Notes: generated from the letters alone by a model not told the origin. Shown: positions 35,238 through 44,476, counted from the stretch's first letter. The stretch: 64,000 nucleotides of DNA from Bradyrhizobium betae (GCF_008932115.1 NZ_CP044543.1:1054001-1118000); one strand, 5' to 3'. Numbers and translations are program-made.

Positions 35238-36047
35238 TCAATCCACATACCTCGCCGCGCGCTTCTCCAGATTGGAGCGTACCGCTTCGGTCTGGTTGGC
35301 GCTGCCGATCAGCTTCTGTTGCTCGACCGACTCCGCCAGCAATGCGGGACCGGGATCAACCGAGAGATTGTTGAGCAGGCGCTTGGCGGCGCGGATCGCA
35401 TCGGGGCTCTTGCCGGCGATCTCGCGTGCAACTTCGAGCGCGGCGGCGCGCGGGTCGTCGCAGATGCGCGTGGCGAGGCCGTAACTCATCGCCTCCTGCG
35501 CGGAGAAGATGCGGCCGGTGTAAGTGAGATCGCGCAAAATGTCGTCGCGCACCAGCGAGGCCAGGACCGGTGTGCCCGCCATGTCAGGCACGAGGCCCCA
35601 TTTGATCTCCATCACCGACATCCGCGCGTCGGGGCTCAGGAAGCGCATGTCGGCGCCGAGCGAGAGCTGGAAGCCGCCGCCGAAGGCGACGCCGTGCACG
35701 GCCGCGATCACCGGAACCGGAAGCTGGCGCCAACCCCACACCGCCTGTTGCGGGAAGTTCGCCTGGCCATGCGTGCGCTTGGTGAGGTCGCGATTTTCGC
35801 CACCCGGAATTCCGTTGCCACCCCCCTCTTTCATGGCGGCAAAGCGCCCCATGTCGAGACCGGCGCAGAAGGCGCGGCCCTCGCCGGAGAGAACGACGGC
35901 GCGCACGCCCTTTTCCTTCGAAAGCCGTTCGGTTGCGGCAACGAGGGCCTCGAACATCGCCTGATCCAGCGCGTTCATCTTGTCCGCGCGCACCAGCCGC
36001 ACGTCGGCGACGCCTTCCGAAATCGAGATCGAGACGCGCTCTTCCAT
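35238..36047 (-). CDS. Crotonase-family protein with altered active site
   Basis: A 269-residue enoyl-CoA hydratase/isomerase-fold protein. The oxyanion segments are AFCAGLDMGRF and VAFGGGFQLSLGAD. The Glu normally found in the GGGxE position is Gln here, while the second acidic position (VMEIKWGLVPDMAGT) keeps Glu and has an Asp further on. Such changes are seen in enoyl-CoA isomerases and dienoyl isomerases, so a simple hydratase function is doubtful. GGGGAG precedes ATG 36047. It diverges from the SDR at 36164. Confidence 0.8.
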   Translation of the reverse strand: MEERVSISISEGVADVRLVRADKMNALDQAMFEALVAATERLSKEKGVRAVVLSGEGRAFCAGLDMGRFAAMKEGGGNGIPGGENRDLTKRTHGQANFPQQAVWGWRQLPVPVIAAVHGVAFGGGFQLSLGADMRFLSPDARMSVMEIKWGLVPDMAGTPVLASLVRDDILRDLTYTGRIFSAQEAMSYGLATRICDDPRAAALEVAREIAGKSPDAIRAAKRLLNNLSVDPGPALLAESVEQQKLIGSANQTEAVRSNLEKRAARYVD

Positions 36048-36163
36048 GGATCAATTCTCCCCTGGTTCTTGCCTGTTCTTGTTCGGTGCCGCTTTACAGG
36101 AAGACGGCGCCCGGATTTAGTCAATCGACCAATTAACTGACAATCCGTACGGGAGAAACAGCC

Positions 36164-37036
36164 ATGTTCAAGGAAAATCTTTTGGCTGGACGGCGCATTC
36201 TCGTCACCGGAGGCGGGACCGGGCTCGGCAAGTCGATGGCGGCGCGCTTCCTCCAGCTCGGCGCCGAGGTGCATATCTGCGGACGCCGCAAGGTCGTCTG
36301 CGACGAGACCGCGACCGAGCTGATGGATCAATATGGCGGCCGCGTCACCAGCCACGGCGTCGACATCCGCAACGCGCTCGCGGTCGAGGAGATGGTCGAG
36401 ACCATCTTTCGCGACGCGCCCCTCACCGACCTCATCAACAACGCCGCCGGCAATTTCATCTCGCGCAGCGAAGAGCTGTCGCCGAAAGGCTTCGACGCGG
36501 TCGCCAACATCGTCATGCACGGCACGTTCTACGTCACGCAGGCGATCGGCAAGCGCTGGATCGCGCTGAAGCAGCCCGGCAACGTCGTCTCGATCACCGT
36601 GACCTGGGTCCGCAACGGCTCGCCCTATGTGGTGCCGTCGGCGATGAGCAAGTCGGCGATCCACGCCATGACGATGTCGCTCGCGACCGAATGGGGCCGC
36701 TACGGCATCCGCCTCAACACCATCGCGCCGGGCGAAATCCCGACCGAGGGCATGAGCAAGCGCATCAAGCCGGGCGACGAGGCCGGTGCGCGCACCAAGG
36801 CGATGAACCCGATGGGCCGCGTCGGCACCATGGAGGAGTTGCAGAACCTCGCCGTGTTCCTGATCTCCGGCGGCTGCGACTGGATCAATGGCGAGACCAT
36901 CGCCATGGACGGCGCACAGGCGCTCGCCATGGGCGGCAATTTCTACCAGCTGCGCGACTGGAGCGACGCCGACTGGAAGACCGCGCGCGAAAGCATCATG
37001 GCGCAGAACGAGAAGGACCGGGCGAAGCGGGGGTAG
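36164..37036 (+). CDS. SDR similar to 2,4-dienoyl-CoA reductase
   Basis: A 290-residue short-chain dehydrogenase. TGGGTGLGKS binds the NADP(H); NNAAGNF follows. As in mitochondrial 2,4-dienoyl-CoA reductase (DECR1), the YxxxK motif is replaced by SxxxK (VVPSAMSKSAI), and LATEWGRYGIRLN matches that family. The Tyr found 11 residues before the Ser in DECR1 is Trp here (VTWVRNG). It probably reduces an enoyl or dienoyl-CoA, needed for polyunsaturated chains. GGGAGA precedes ATG 36164. The next gene, an acyl-CoA ligase, follows after a palindromic repeat. Confidence 0.8.
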   Translation: MFKENLLAGRRILVTGGGTGLGKSMAARFLQLGAEVHICGRRKVVCDETATELMDQYGGRVTSHGVDIRNALAVEEMVETIFRDAPLTDLINNAAGNFISRSEELSPKGFDAVANIVMHGTFYVTQAIGKRWIALKQPGNVVSITVTWVRNGSPYVVPSAMSKSAIHAMTMSLATEWGRYGIRLNTIAPGEIPTEGMSKRIKPGDEAGARTKAMNPMGRVGTMEELQNLAVFLISGGCDWINGETIAMDGAQALAMGGNFYQLRDWSDADWKTARESIMAQNEKDRAKRG

Positions 37037-37047
37037 CGTCGCTCTCT

Positions 37048-37099
37048 CGTGCCCCGGACGCAGCGCAGCGCAAGAGCGCTGCAGCGCGTCCGGGACACG
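37048..37099. repeat. Palindromic repeat, CCCCGGACGC family
   Basis: GTGCCCCGGACGC and GCGTCCGGGACAC pair with a single mismatch; the loop contains AGCGCTGCAGCGC-type inner pairs. It lies between the SDR and the ligase, which are otherwise collinear. Confidence 0.7.
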
Positions 37100-37185
37100 A
37101 AACCATCGATGGCCCCTCCCATCTTGTCTTCACCCGCGGATGACGCCACACTCCCAGGCATAAAAACAAACGTCACGGGAGAGAT

Positions 37186-38763
37186 ATGTCCACACAGCCA
37201 TTGGCCAACCTCGCCGACATGGTGCGCGAGCGCGCCAGGAGCCGCGGCAACGCCACCGCCTATGAATTCGAGGGCCGCGTCACCAGCTTTGCCGAGTTCG
37301 ACATCAAGACCAACAAGGTCGCGAACGCGCTGCTCGCGATGGGCGTGAAGAAGGGCGAGCGCATCGCCTATCTCGGCAAGAACAGCGATCTCTATTTCGA
37401 GCTGTTGATGGGCGCGATGAAGGCCGGCGTGGTGATGGCGCCGGTGAACTGGCGGCTCGCGGGGCCCGAGGTCGCCTTCATCGTGGGCGACTGCAAGGCG
37501 CCGGTGCTGTTCGTCGGGCCGGAATTCATTGCGCAGGTGCGCCAGATCAAGGATCAGTTGCCCGGCGTGCGCACCGTCATCACCACCGAGGGCGGTGCGC
37601 CGGAATGGCAGGATTTCACGGCATGGCGCGACGCGCAGAGCGGCGACGACCCGAAGGTGCCGATCGCTACCCAGGACATCGCGATCCAGCTCTACACCTC
37701 CGGCACCACCGGCAAGCCGAAGGGCGCGATGCTGAGCCACGCCAACTTCCTCAACCTCGTGCAGACCGGTAACGCCGCGGACAAGCCGGAGTGGAACCGG
37801 TGGTCGACCGAGGACGTGTCGCTGGTCGCGATGCCGATCTTCCATATCGGCGGCTCCGGCTGGGGTGTGATGGGGCTCTATCACGGCGCTCGCGGCGTCA
37901 TCGCGCGCGAGTTCGATCCGACCAAGGTGCTGGATTTCTTCGAACAGTCCGGCATCACCAAGCTGTTCATGGTGCCGGCGGCGATGCAGTTCGTGGTGCG
38001 GCAGCCACGCGCCAGGACGGTCGACTTTTCGCGACTGAAATACATGCTGTACGGCGCCTCGCCGATTCCAGCCGCGCTGCTGAAGGAATGCATCGAAGTC
38101 TTCAAATGCGGCTTCGTGCAGATGTACGGCATGACCGAGACCACGGGCACCATCGTCGCGCTGCCGCCGGAGGACCACGTCGAGGGCCTCGAGCGGATGC
38201 GCTCGGCCGGCAAGGCGCTGCCCGGCGTCGAGATCGCGATCCTGGACGTTGACGGCAAGCCGCTGCCGCCGCGACAGGTCGGCGAGATCGCGACGCGCTC
38301 GGGCTCCAACATGGCCGGCTACTGGAATTTGCCTGAAGCGACCGCCTCGACGCTGCGCGGCGATGGCTGGCTGCGCACCGGCGATGCCGGCTACATCGAC
38401 GAGGACGGCTATCTCTACATCCACGACCGCATCAAGGACATGATCATCTCCGGCGGCGAGAACATCTACCCCGCCGAGGTCGAGAGCGCGCTGTGCGATC
38501 ACCCTGATGTCGCCGAGGCCGCCGTGATCGGCATCCCCGACGAGAAATGGGGCGAGGCGGTGAAGGCCGTGGTGGTGATGAAGCCGGGCAAGCAGGCGAC
38601 GGCCACCGACATCATCAACTTCACCCGCGAGCGCATCGCCGGGTTCAAGACGCCGAAGAGCGTGGAGTTCCTGCCGGCGCTGCCAAGAAATCCGTCAGGC
38701 AAGATTCTGCGGCGACAGTTGCGCGAGCCGTATTGGGCGGGGAAGGATAGACGGGTGAATTGA
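37186..38763 (+). CDS. Fatty-acyl-CoA ligase (AMP-binding)
   Basis: A 525-residue ligase. The motifs are LYTSGTTGKPKGAML near residue 175, QMYGMTETTG, WLRTGDAGYIDEDGYLYIHDR and the catalytic Lys in PRNPSGKILRR. It activates a medium- or long-chain acid with ATP and CoA. GGGAGA sits close before ATG 37186. It is collinear with the dienoyl-reductase-like SDR and faces the acyl-CoA dehydrogenase at 38891; together they could start beta-oxidation of an unsaturated acid. Confidence 0.9.
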   Translation: MSTQPLANLADMVRERARSRGNATAYEFEGRVTSFAEFDIKTNKVANALLAMGVKKGERIAYLGKNSDLYFELLMGAMKAGVVMAPVNWRLAGPEVAFIVGDCKAPVLFVGPEFIAQVRQIKDQLPGVRTVITTEGGAPEWQDFTAWRDAQSGDDPKVPIATQDIAIQLYTSGTTGKPKGAMLSHANFLNLVQTGNAADKPEWNRWSTEDVSLVAMPIFHIGGSGWGVMGLYHGARGVIAREFDPTKVLDFFEQSGITKLFMVPAAMQFVVRQPRARTVDFSRLKYMLYGASPIPAALLKECIEVFKCGFVQMYGMTETTGTIVALPPEDHVEGLERMRSAGKALPGVEIAILDVDGKPLPPRQVGEIATRSGSNMAGYWNLPEATASTLRGDGWLRTGDAGYIDEDGYLYIHDRIKDMIISGGENIYPAEVESALCDHPDVAEAAVIGIPDEKWGEAVKAVVVMKPGKQATATDIINFTRERIAGFKTPKSVEFLPALPRNPSGKILRRQLREPYWAGKDRRVN

Positions 38764-38767
38764 ACGC

Positions 38768-38880
38768 GTAGGGTGGGTTAGCCCCGCGGATTGCGCGAAG
38801 CGCAAACCGCTAGGCGTAACCCACCATGCCTCCGCGTGCGCGGGGCGAAGTCGGTGGGTTACTCTTAGCTACCCCCCTAC
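38768..38880. repeat. Diverged palindromic repeat, GTAGGGTGGG family
   Basis: GTAGGGTGGGTTAG, TAACCCACC and GGTGGGTTACTC segments form alternative pairings, with CCCGCGGATTGCGCGAAGCGC in between. It lies between the convergent ligase and acyl-CoA dehydrogenase genes and probably terminates both. Confidence 0.65.
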
Positions 38881-38890
38881 AAATTGCGTT

Positions 38891-40165
38891 CTAGTGCTTC
38901 CCCGGCCCCATATAGCCGAACAGGAACCCCGCCACTTTCCGGATCTGTATCTCCTCGCTGCCTTCCGTGATACGATACCTCCGGTGATGCCGATAGATGT
39001 GCTCGAACGGCTTGTGGCGTGAATAGCCCATGCCGCCGTGGACCTGCATGGCGCGGTCGGCGGATTCGCAGCAGAGGCGGTTTGCCCAATAGTTGCACAT
39101 CGAGACGCGGTCAGAGAGCGTGCGCTCGATCTGCTCCTCGGTGAGCTTGTCCATCTCCCATGCGGTCTTGCGGATCAGCAGGCGCAGCATCTCGGCCTGG
39201 GTGGCGAGCTCCACCAGCGGAAACTGGATCGCCTGATTTTCGGCCAGCGCCTTGCCGAACGGCTTTCGCTCGCGCGCGTATTTGACGCTTTCGTTGATGC
39301 AGTAGACGGCGGCGCCGAGCGAGCTTGCCGCCTGGCGGATACGGTTCTGGTGCACGAAGCACTGCGCCAGCGACAGGCCACGGCCGACCTCGCCGAACTG
39401 CGCGTCTTCCGGCACGAACACGTCGGTGAAGCTGACGCGGGGATGGTCGGTCGGCATGTTGAAGGTCCACATGTACTCCTCGACCTTGACGCCGTGGCTC
39501 CTGGCCGGCACCAGGAAGCAGGTGATGCCGCGCGCGTCGCCGTCATTGCCGCTGGTGCGCGCGAACAGCGCGCAATGCGTGGCGACGTGCATGCCGGTGG
39601 TCCACATCTTTTCGCCGTTGATGATCCAGCCCTTGACGTTGTCGCGGGTCGCCGGCACCGCGCGCGTCTCCATGTGCGTGGCGTCCGAGCCGTGATTGGG
39701 CTCCGTGAGGCCAAAGGTGATGCGGTACTTGCCCTTGATCGAGCCGTCGATCATCGCCTTCTGGTCGTCGCGGCCGTAGCGGTCGAGCATGGTCGCGACG
39801 GGAAAATTGCCGACGATGGAATGCTCATTCTGGAGATCGTTGTGCAGGCCGAGACCCTTTGCGGCAAAATGCTCGCGGATCACCGCCATCCAGAGGTTGG
39901 AGCCGTCCTGGCCGCCATATTGCTTGGCCACGGCAAAGCGCAAATGGCCCGCCGCATCGGCGAGATCCTTTGCTTCGCGCAGCAGCACCTCCCATTCGTG
40001 ACGCGGCAGGCCGCCGTTGTCGAAATCGGTGCGCGCCCATTCGCGGCGATGGTCGAAGAATCGAATGTTGTCGTCGGCCGCTTCCAGCGGCTTGATTTCG
40101 CGTTCGATGAAACGATCGAGCTCTCCGAGATAGGCGACGAGATCGGCAGGCAGTGAGAAATCCAC
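38891..40165 (-). CDS. Acyl-CoA dehydrogenase
   Basis: A 424-residue FAD enzyme. FGLTEPNHGSDATHM and WTTGMHVATHC mark the flavin/substrate region, and YRITEGSEEIQIRK near the C-terminus carries the catalytic Glu position. QVHGGMGYSRHKP is the usual C-terminal motif. It introduces the trans-2 double bond and passes electrons to ETF. The start is GTG 40165 with GGGAG 8 bases upstream. It is flanked by a ligase and a hydratase on the opposite strand. Confidence 0.9.
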   Translation of the reverse strand: MDFSLPADLVAYLGELDRFIEREIKPLEAADDNIRFFDHRREWARTDFDNGGLPRHEWEVLLREAKDLADAAGHLRFAVAKQYGGQDGSNLWMAVIREHFAAKGLGLHNDLQNEHSIVGNFPVATMLDRYGRDDQKAMIDGSIKGKYRITFGLTEPNHGSDATHMETRAVPATRDNVKGWIINGEKMWTTGMHVATHCALFARTSGNDGDARGITCFLVPARSHGVKVEEYMWTFNMPTDHPRVSFTDVFVPEDAQFGEVGRGLSLAQCFVHQNRIRQAASSLGAAVYCINESVKYARERKPFGKALAENQAIQFPLVELATQAEMLRLLIRKTAWEMDKLTEEQIERTLSDRVSMCNYWANRLCCESADRAMQVHGGMGYSRHKPFEHIYRHHRRYRITEGSEEIQIRKVAGFLFGYMGPGKH

Positions 40166-40376
40166 GGTTCGCTCCCGGATGATTTTATCGTTTTGCGTTA
40201 AGGCGCTAGGCCCATTTCTGCTTCGCGTGATTAAGGTGAGAAGAGCGCGGACAAGTCAAGCAAGGCGAGGCGTGTAAGGGGCGCAAGGCGTGCCCGCGCA
40301 AATCGATGGTGTCGCAGCGCTCGCTCGCGCTAGTATGACGCCAATATTCCTTCACGAGAAAATGCCGGAGCGCGCG

Positions 40377-41156
40377 ATGGAGCTGAAGTTTTCAAAGGTG
40401 GAACGCAAGGGGCCGATCACGATCGTCACGCTGTCGCGGCCCGAGGTCTACAACGCGCTGCACACCGATGCGCATTTCGAACTGCAAAAAGTGTTCGACG
40501 ATTTCTCCGCCGACCCCGAGCAGTGGGTTGCGATCGTCACCGGCGCCGGCGACAAGGCGTTCTGCGCCGGCAACGATCTGAAGTGGCAGGCGGCGGGCGG
40601 CAAGCGCGGCTGGGACAAGGGCGGCTTTGCCGGCCTCACGGCGCGGTTCGACTGCGACAAGCCGATCATCGCCGCGGTGAACGGCGTCGCCATGGGCGGC
40701 GGCTTCGAGATCGCGCTCGCCTGCGACCTGATCATCGCGTCGGAGAATGCGACCTTCGCCCTGCCCGAGCCGCGCGTCGGTCTAGCGGCGCTTGCCGGCG
40801 GCCTGCATCGGCTGCCGCGGCAGATCGGGCTGAAGCGCGCGATGGGCATGATCCTCACCGCGCGCCATGTCGGCGCCAAGGAAGGTTTCGAGCTCGGCTT
40901 CGTCAACGAAGTGGTGCCGCAGGGCGAGGCGCTATCAGGCGCGCTGCGCTGGGCCGAGATGATCACCAAGAACTCGCCGATGTCGATCCGGGCCTCGATA
41001 CAGACCATCCGGAAGGGGCTTGGCGTCTCGCTGGAGCAGGCGATCGAGGAACAGCGCGAATACCCGGCGGTGAAGGCGATGGTGGCCTCGCAGGATTACA
41101 TCGAGGGGCCGAAGGCGTTCTCGGAGAAGCGGCCGCCGAAATGGGTGGGGAAGTAG
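40377..41156 (+). CDS. Enoyl-CoA hydratase
   Basis: A 259-residue crotonase with both catalytic glutamates in place: GGGFEIALACD and LPEPRVGLAALAGG. The oxyanion segment is AFCAGNDLKWQ. It should hydrate 2-enoyl-CoA, or act on carnitinyl-type substrates, which share this pattern. ATG 40377 is preceded by CGGAG at about 8 bases; in-frame ATGs at 40362 and 40290 lack as good a site. Confidence 0.85.
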   Translation: MELKFSKVERKGPITIVTLSRPEVYNALHTDAHFELQKVFDDFSADPEQWVAIVTGAGDKAFCAGNDLKWQAAGGKRGWDKGGFAGLTARFDCDKPIIAAVNGVAMGGGFEIALACDLIIASENATFALPEPRVGLAALAGGLHRLPRQIGLKRAMGMILTARHVGAKEGFELGFVNEVVPQGEALSGALRWAEMITKNSPMSIRASIQTIRKGLGVSLEQAIEEQREYPAVKAMVASQDYIEGPKAFSEKRPPKWVGK

Positions 41157-41193
41157 GGCGCTTTCCGCGGAGACATGCAGTCAAACCACCGCT

Positions 41194-41315
41194 GTCATGC
41201 CCCGGCTTGACCGGGGCATCCAGTACGCCGCGGCTTCGCGGTTCAATCACCGCCGTCTCTGGAATACTGGATCGCCCGCCCCAGTGCGCAAGTGCGCACA
41301 AGGCGGGCGATGACA
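41194..41315. repeat. Palindromic repeat, TGTCATGCCCCGG ... GCGATGACA family
   Basis: Three nested pairs: TGCCCCGG-CTTGA-CCGGGGCA (41198-41218), CCAGTAC near 41220 with a TACTGG near 41265, and ATCGCCCGCC with GGCGGGCGAT. A close copy lies at 44997-45098. It lies between the convergent hydratase and the DUF6285-like gene. Confidence 0.75.
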
Positions 41316-41333
41316 CCGAGTATGGAGGCACGC

Positions 41334-41711
41334 CTACCCGCCTCGCCCCTGCTCCCGCTTGTAGGACGCGTAGTTCGGCTGATCGACGGCGAGCTTGTCC
41401 ATCGTGGTCGCCCATAGATGCTCCGCAAGCCCGGGCGTTGACAGATCAACCTCGCCCTTGGCGATGCGCTCGGCGAGCGCGCGGTTGAGGTCAGTCACCG
41501 AGCCATCCATGCCGAGCAGCGCGCGCAAGCGCTCCACTTCGGCGGCGTCGCTCCCCTCCTCCCGCGTCAGCTGCCGCGTGACGAGATCGAGGATGTTGAT
41601 CGCGACACGCAGCTTGAAGGCCTGGTGGCCGGAGATCAGCGGGGTGATGTCGTTGCGGAGGAAATCGGCCACCGCCTTGGTCAGCTCGATCGGGGTCGGT
41701 TCGTCCTGCAT
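41334..41711 (-). CDS. DUF6285-like small protein, partner of the APH-fold kinase
   Basis: A 125-residue mostly helical protein (LTKAVADFLRNDITPLISGHQAFKLR is typical of its N-terminus; no longer stretch is quoted). No catalytic motif is visible. It starts three bases after the stop of the APH-like kinase gene, so both are made together. In the levulinate pathway of Pseudomonas putida a small protein (LvaB) is needed with the APH-like kinase LvaA for phosphorylating 4-hydroxyacyl-CoA; this protein is of similar size and position. I name it as a candidate counterpart, not a proven one. Confidence 0.7.
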   Translation of the reverse strand: MQDEPTPIELTKAVADFLRNDITPLISGHQAFKLRVAINILDLVTRQLTREEGSDAAEVERLRALLGMDGSVTDLNRALAERIAKGEVDLSTPGLAEHLWATTMDKLAVDQPNYASYKREQGRGG

Positions 41712-41714
41712 GTC

Positions 41715-42701
41715 TCAACTCCCGCGCGGCGCCAGCAGCCGCAACAGATCGATCTCGGTCTCGGAGGCGCGGCGGCCGATCATGGCGCGCTCCATGGAAT
41801 GATCCGGACCTTCGCGGAACCGCTGCATCATGCCGCCGCACATGATGCCCCAGCGCAGCGTCCCCATCACTTCCCAGAACTTGACCCGCGCCGGATCGCA
41901 TTTGCGCCCCGCAGCCTCGTAACCCGCGAACAGCTCCTCGCGTGACCCAAAACCGCCGACCGGCTTGTCGATCTCGCCAAAGCGCCAGGAGTTGACGCAG
42001 ACCCAGCCGAGATCCTCCATGGGGTCGCCGAGATGGGCGAGCTCCCAGTCCAGCACGGCGCGGACGCCGTCAGCGCCGATGATGAGATTGCCGTTGCGGA
42101 AATCGCCGTGCACCAGCGTCGTCTCGGCCGAGGGGCCGGGATCGTGGTCGCGCAGCCAGCGCAGCGCCAGCTCGAATACGGGCTTGGGCCAGTTCAGGCT
42201 GCGATAGTCGCGCTCGAACTCGTCAATCTCCTGCGTCGCGCCGCGGCTGCGCAGTTCGGGCAATTTGTCCTGCGGCAACTTGTGCAGGCCGGCGAGCACG
42301 CCGCCGATCTGCCGCGCGAGATGCGGCCGCGCCGCCGCGTATTCGTCATCGCGCAGAATCTTGCGCGCGATGGTCTCGCCTTCGACCCGCTGCATGATGA
42401 AGCCGGTGCCGAGCTGCTCATCCGGCGTCAGCACATGCATCACGCGCGGCGACGGCACGCCCGCCTCGTAGGCGAGCTGCATCAGCTGCGCTTCGGCGGC
42501 AAGACCCGCCGCGCGGGTCGGCGCTGCGCCATAGCCCTTCGGCGAGCGGCGCAGGATCGCGCCGATGGGCCCATCGGTATGCACGATGTCGAAACGCCAC
42601 GTCTCCTGACTGGCGCCGCCCGACAGCTTTGCCGCGCCGGTGACGCCGGTCGCGCTCGGGCACCAGCGCTGAACGCTGCGGGAAAGTTCGGCCTCGATCA
42701 T
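41715..42701 (-). CDS. APH-fold phosphotransferase, candidate hydroxyacyl-CoA kinase
   Basis: A 328-residue kinase of the aminoglycoside phosphotransferase/choline kinase fold. The catalytic loop is LVHGDFRNGNLII (near residue 195) and the metal-binding loop DWELAHLGDP; ILRRSP near residue 55 holds a strand Arg/Lys region. It sits in an acyl-CoA operon, between a crotonase and the DUF6285-like protein, so an antibiotic substrate is unlikely. Family relatives are the kinase domain of ACAD10/11 and LvaA, which phosphorylate 4-hydroxyacyl-CoA. ATG 42701 (AAAGG upstream) is used; 22 upstream codons overlap the crotonase gene. Confidence 0.82.
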   Translation of the reverse strand: MIEAELSRSVQRWCPSATGVTGAAKLSGGASQETWRFDIVHTDGPIGAILRRSPKGYGAAPTRAAGLAAEAQLMQLAYEAGVPSPRVMHVLTPDEQLGTGFIMQRVEGETIARKILRDDEYAAARPHLARQIGGVLAGLHKLPQDKLPELRSRGATQEIDEFERDYRSLNWPKPVFELALRWLRDHDPGPSAETTLVHGDFRNGNLIIGADGVRAVLDWELAHLGDPMEDLGWVCVNSWRFGEIDKPVGGFGSREELFAGYEAAGRKCDPARVKFWEVMGTLRWGIMCGGMMQRFREGPDHSMERAMIGRRASETEIDLLRLLAPRGS

Positions 42702-42711
42702 TTGCCTTTGA

Positions 42712-43500
42712 TCATTTGCCGTTGAACTTGGCCGGACGCTTCTCCAGGAAGGCACCGACGCCTTCACGGAAATCCTCCGTGTCGCCGGCGCGCAGCTGGC
42801 ACTGGAATTCGAGATTGAGCTGATCCTCGAAGGAGTTTTCCGGGCTGTCCCAATACAGCTTGCGGATCAGCGACAGCGCCACGGTCGGGCCGCTGGCGAG
42901 GTCGCGCGCGAGCTTCATCGCCTCCTCCATCAGCACGCCGTCGTCATGGACGCGGTTGACGAGCCCCCATTCCAGCGCCTTCTCCGCCGGCAGGCGCTCG
43001 CCCAGCAGCGACAATTCGACCGAGCGCGCCTTGCCGATCAGGCGCGGCAGCAGCCAGGTCGAGCCGCAATCCGGCACGAGGCCGATGCGGCGGAACGCTT
43101 GCAGAAAATAAGACGATCGCGCGCACAAGATGATATCGCCGAGCAGCGCGAAGCTCATGCCGGCGCCTGCGGCCGGGCCGTTCACCGCGGTCACGATCGG
43201 ACAATGCAGGTTGCGGATGCGGCGCAGGAACGGATGGAAGCCGGTCTCGAGCGTCATGCCGGCCTTGGTCTTCTTCGACTGGTTGTTGCGGCCCTGCAGG
43301 TTGGCGCCGGTGCAGAACGCCCGCCCCGCACCGGTCAGCACGACGCAGCGCACCTCGTCCTTCTTCTCCTCGATCGCATCGAGCGCGTCGGAGAGACCAC
43401 CCAGCATGTCCACGGACACCGCGTTCATCACCTCCTGATGGTCGAGCTTGAGGATCGCGACCGAACCATCGAAATCGAGCGTGACGTGTTTGAACTGCAT
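42712..43500 (-). CDS. Enoyl-CoA hydratase/isomerase (PaaG-like)
   Basis: A 262-residue crotonase closest in motif to PaaG: FRRIGLVPDCGSTWLLPR and the ending GVGAFLEKRPAKFNGK. Oxyanion segments are AFCTGANLQGR and GPAAGAGMSF. It likely moves a double bond in an enoyl-CoA (2-ene/3-ene), although hydration is possible. GAGGAAA precedes ATG 43500. It is the first gene of the operon with the APH kinase (10 bases on) and the DUF6285-like gene, and diverges from the SDR at 43691. Confidence 0.87.
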   Translation of the reverse strand: MQFKHVTLDFDGSVAILKLDHQEVMNAVSVDMLGGLSDALDAIEEKKDEVRCVVLTGAGRAFCTGANLQGRNNQSKKTKAGMTLETGFHPFLRRIRNLHCPIVTAVNGPAAGAGMSFALLGDIILCARSSYFLQAFRRIGLVPDCGSTWLLPRLIGKARSVELSLLGERLPAEKALEWGLVNRVHDDGVLMEEAMKLARDLASGPTVALSLIRKLYWDSPENSFEDQLNLEFQCQLRAGDTEDFREGVGAFLEKRPAKFNGK

Positions 43501-43690
43501 GGTTTCCTCGTCAGTTGCGGGCGGCGATGTTTCGCAGGCCGGAATTGGTTTTGTCCGGCGCATATTTGATTTTTGTCGCGGCCTTGTCCATGGTGGTCCG
43601 AACATACCTTGTCGTCGTATCGCACAATCTTGCGCGCACAGGCTGGCGCGTGCAGACCTAAGAAACATCGCCAAAAACAGGAAACGCCCC

Positions 43691-44470
43691 ATGAGCATCT
43701 TCGACCTCTCCGGCCGCGTGGCCGTGATCACCGGCGGCAATGGCGGTATCGGGCTCGGCATCGCACAGGCGCTTGCCGCCCAGGGCTGCAACGTCTCGAT
43801 CTGGGGCCGCAATGCTGACAAGAACAAGGCTGCTGCCGCGAGCATGGCGGGGCTATCAGGCAAGGTCGACAGCCGCATCTGCGACGTCACTGATCCCGCC
43901 TCGGTCAATGCCGCGATGAAGGCCACGCTCGATACATTCGGCCGGGTCGACGGGTGCTTTGCCAATGCCGGCATCGGCGGCGGCGGTCGGCGCTCCTTCA
44001 TCGAGCGCACCGAAGAGGAATGGCGCACGATGTTTGCGACCAACCTCGACGGCGTGTTCCATGCATTCCAGGCGGCGGCAAAGCACATGACCGACCGCGC
44101 CAATGCCGGCGATCCCTTCGGCCGGCTGGTTGCGACCTCCAGCCTCGCCTCGATCTTCGGCACCGCGCGCAACGAGCATTATGCTGCGACCAAGGCCGCC
44201 ATCAACGCGCTGGTGCGCGCGCTGGGCGTCGAGCTGGCGCGCCACGGCGTCACCGCGAATGCGATCCTGCCCGGCTGGATCAAGAGCGACATGACCGCCG
44301 GCATCATGGCCAACGAGAAGTTCGTCGCCAACGTCATGCCGCGGATTCCGATGCGGCGCTTCGGCGAGGCCAGCGATTTCGGCGGCATCGCGGTGTACCT
44401 GATGAGCAAGGCGTCATCGTATCACACGGCGGATACGTTCGTGATCGACGGCGGATATACCGCGTTTTGA
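43691..44470 (+). CDS. SDR-family oxidoreductase
   Basis: A 259-residue classical SDR. TGGNGGIGLG binds NAD(P), ANAGIGGG follows, and SSLASIFG ... HYAATKAA gives the Ser-Tyr-Lys triad. Family relatives oxidise 3-hydroxy acids or other secondary alcohols. AGGAAAC precedes ATG 43691. It diverges from the kinase operon over 190 bases; in the levulinate pathway an SDR (LvaD) reduces the 4-keto group to the hydroxyl that is then phosphorylated, and this gene is placed to do so. That is inference. Confidence 0.83.
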   Translation: MSIFDLSGRVAVITGGNGGIGLGIAQALAAQGCNVSIWGRNADKNKAAAASMAGLSGKVDSRICDVTDPASVNAAMKATLDTFGRVDGCFANAGIGGGGRRSFIERTEEEWRTMFATNLDGVFHAFQAAAKHMTDRANAGDPFGRLVATSSLASIFGTARNEHYAATKAAINALVRALGVELARHGVTANAILPGWIKSDMTAGIMANEKFVANVMPRIPMRRFGEASDFGGIAVYLMSKASSYHTADTFVIDGGYTAF

Positions 44471-44476
44471 TTTCTT

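Noticed and set aside
36120..36146. Possible operator GTCAATCGACCAATTAACTGAC between divergent crotonase and SDR genes
   Set aside because: Only the outer four bases (GTCA/TGAC) are symmetric; there is no regulator gene next to it.
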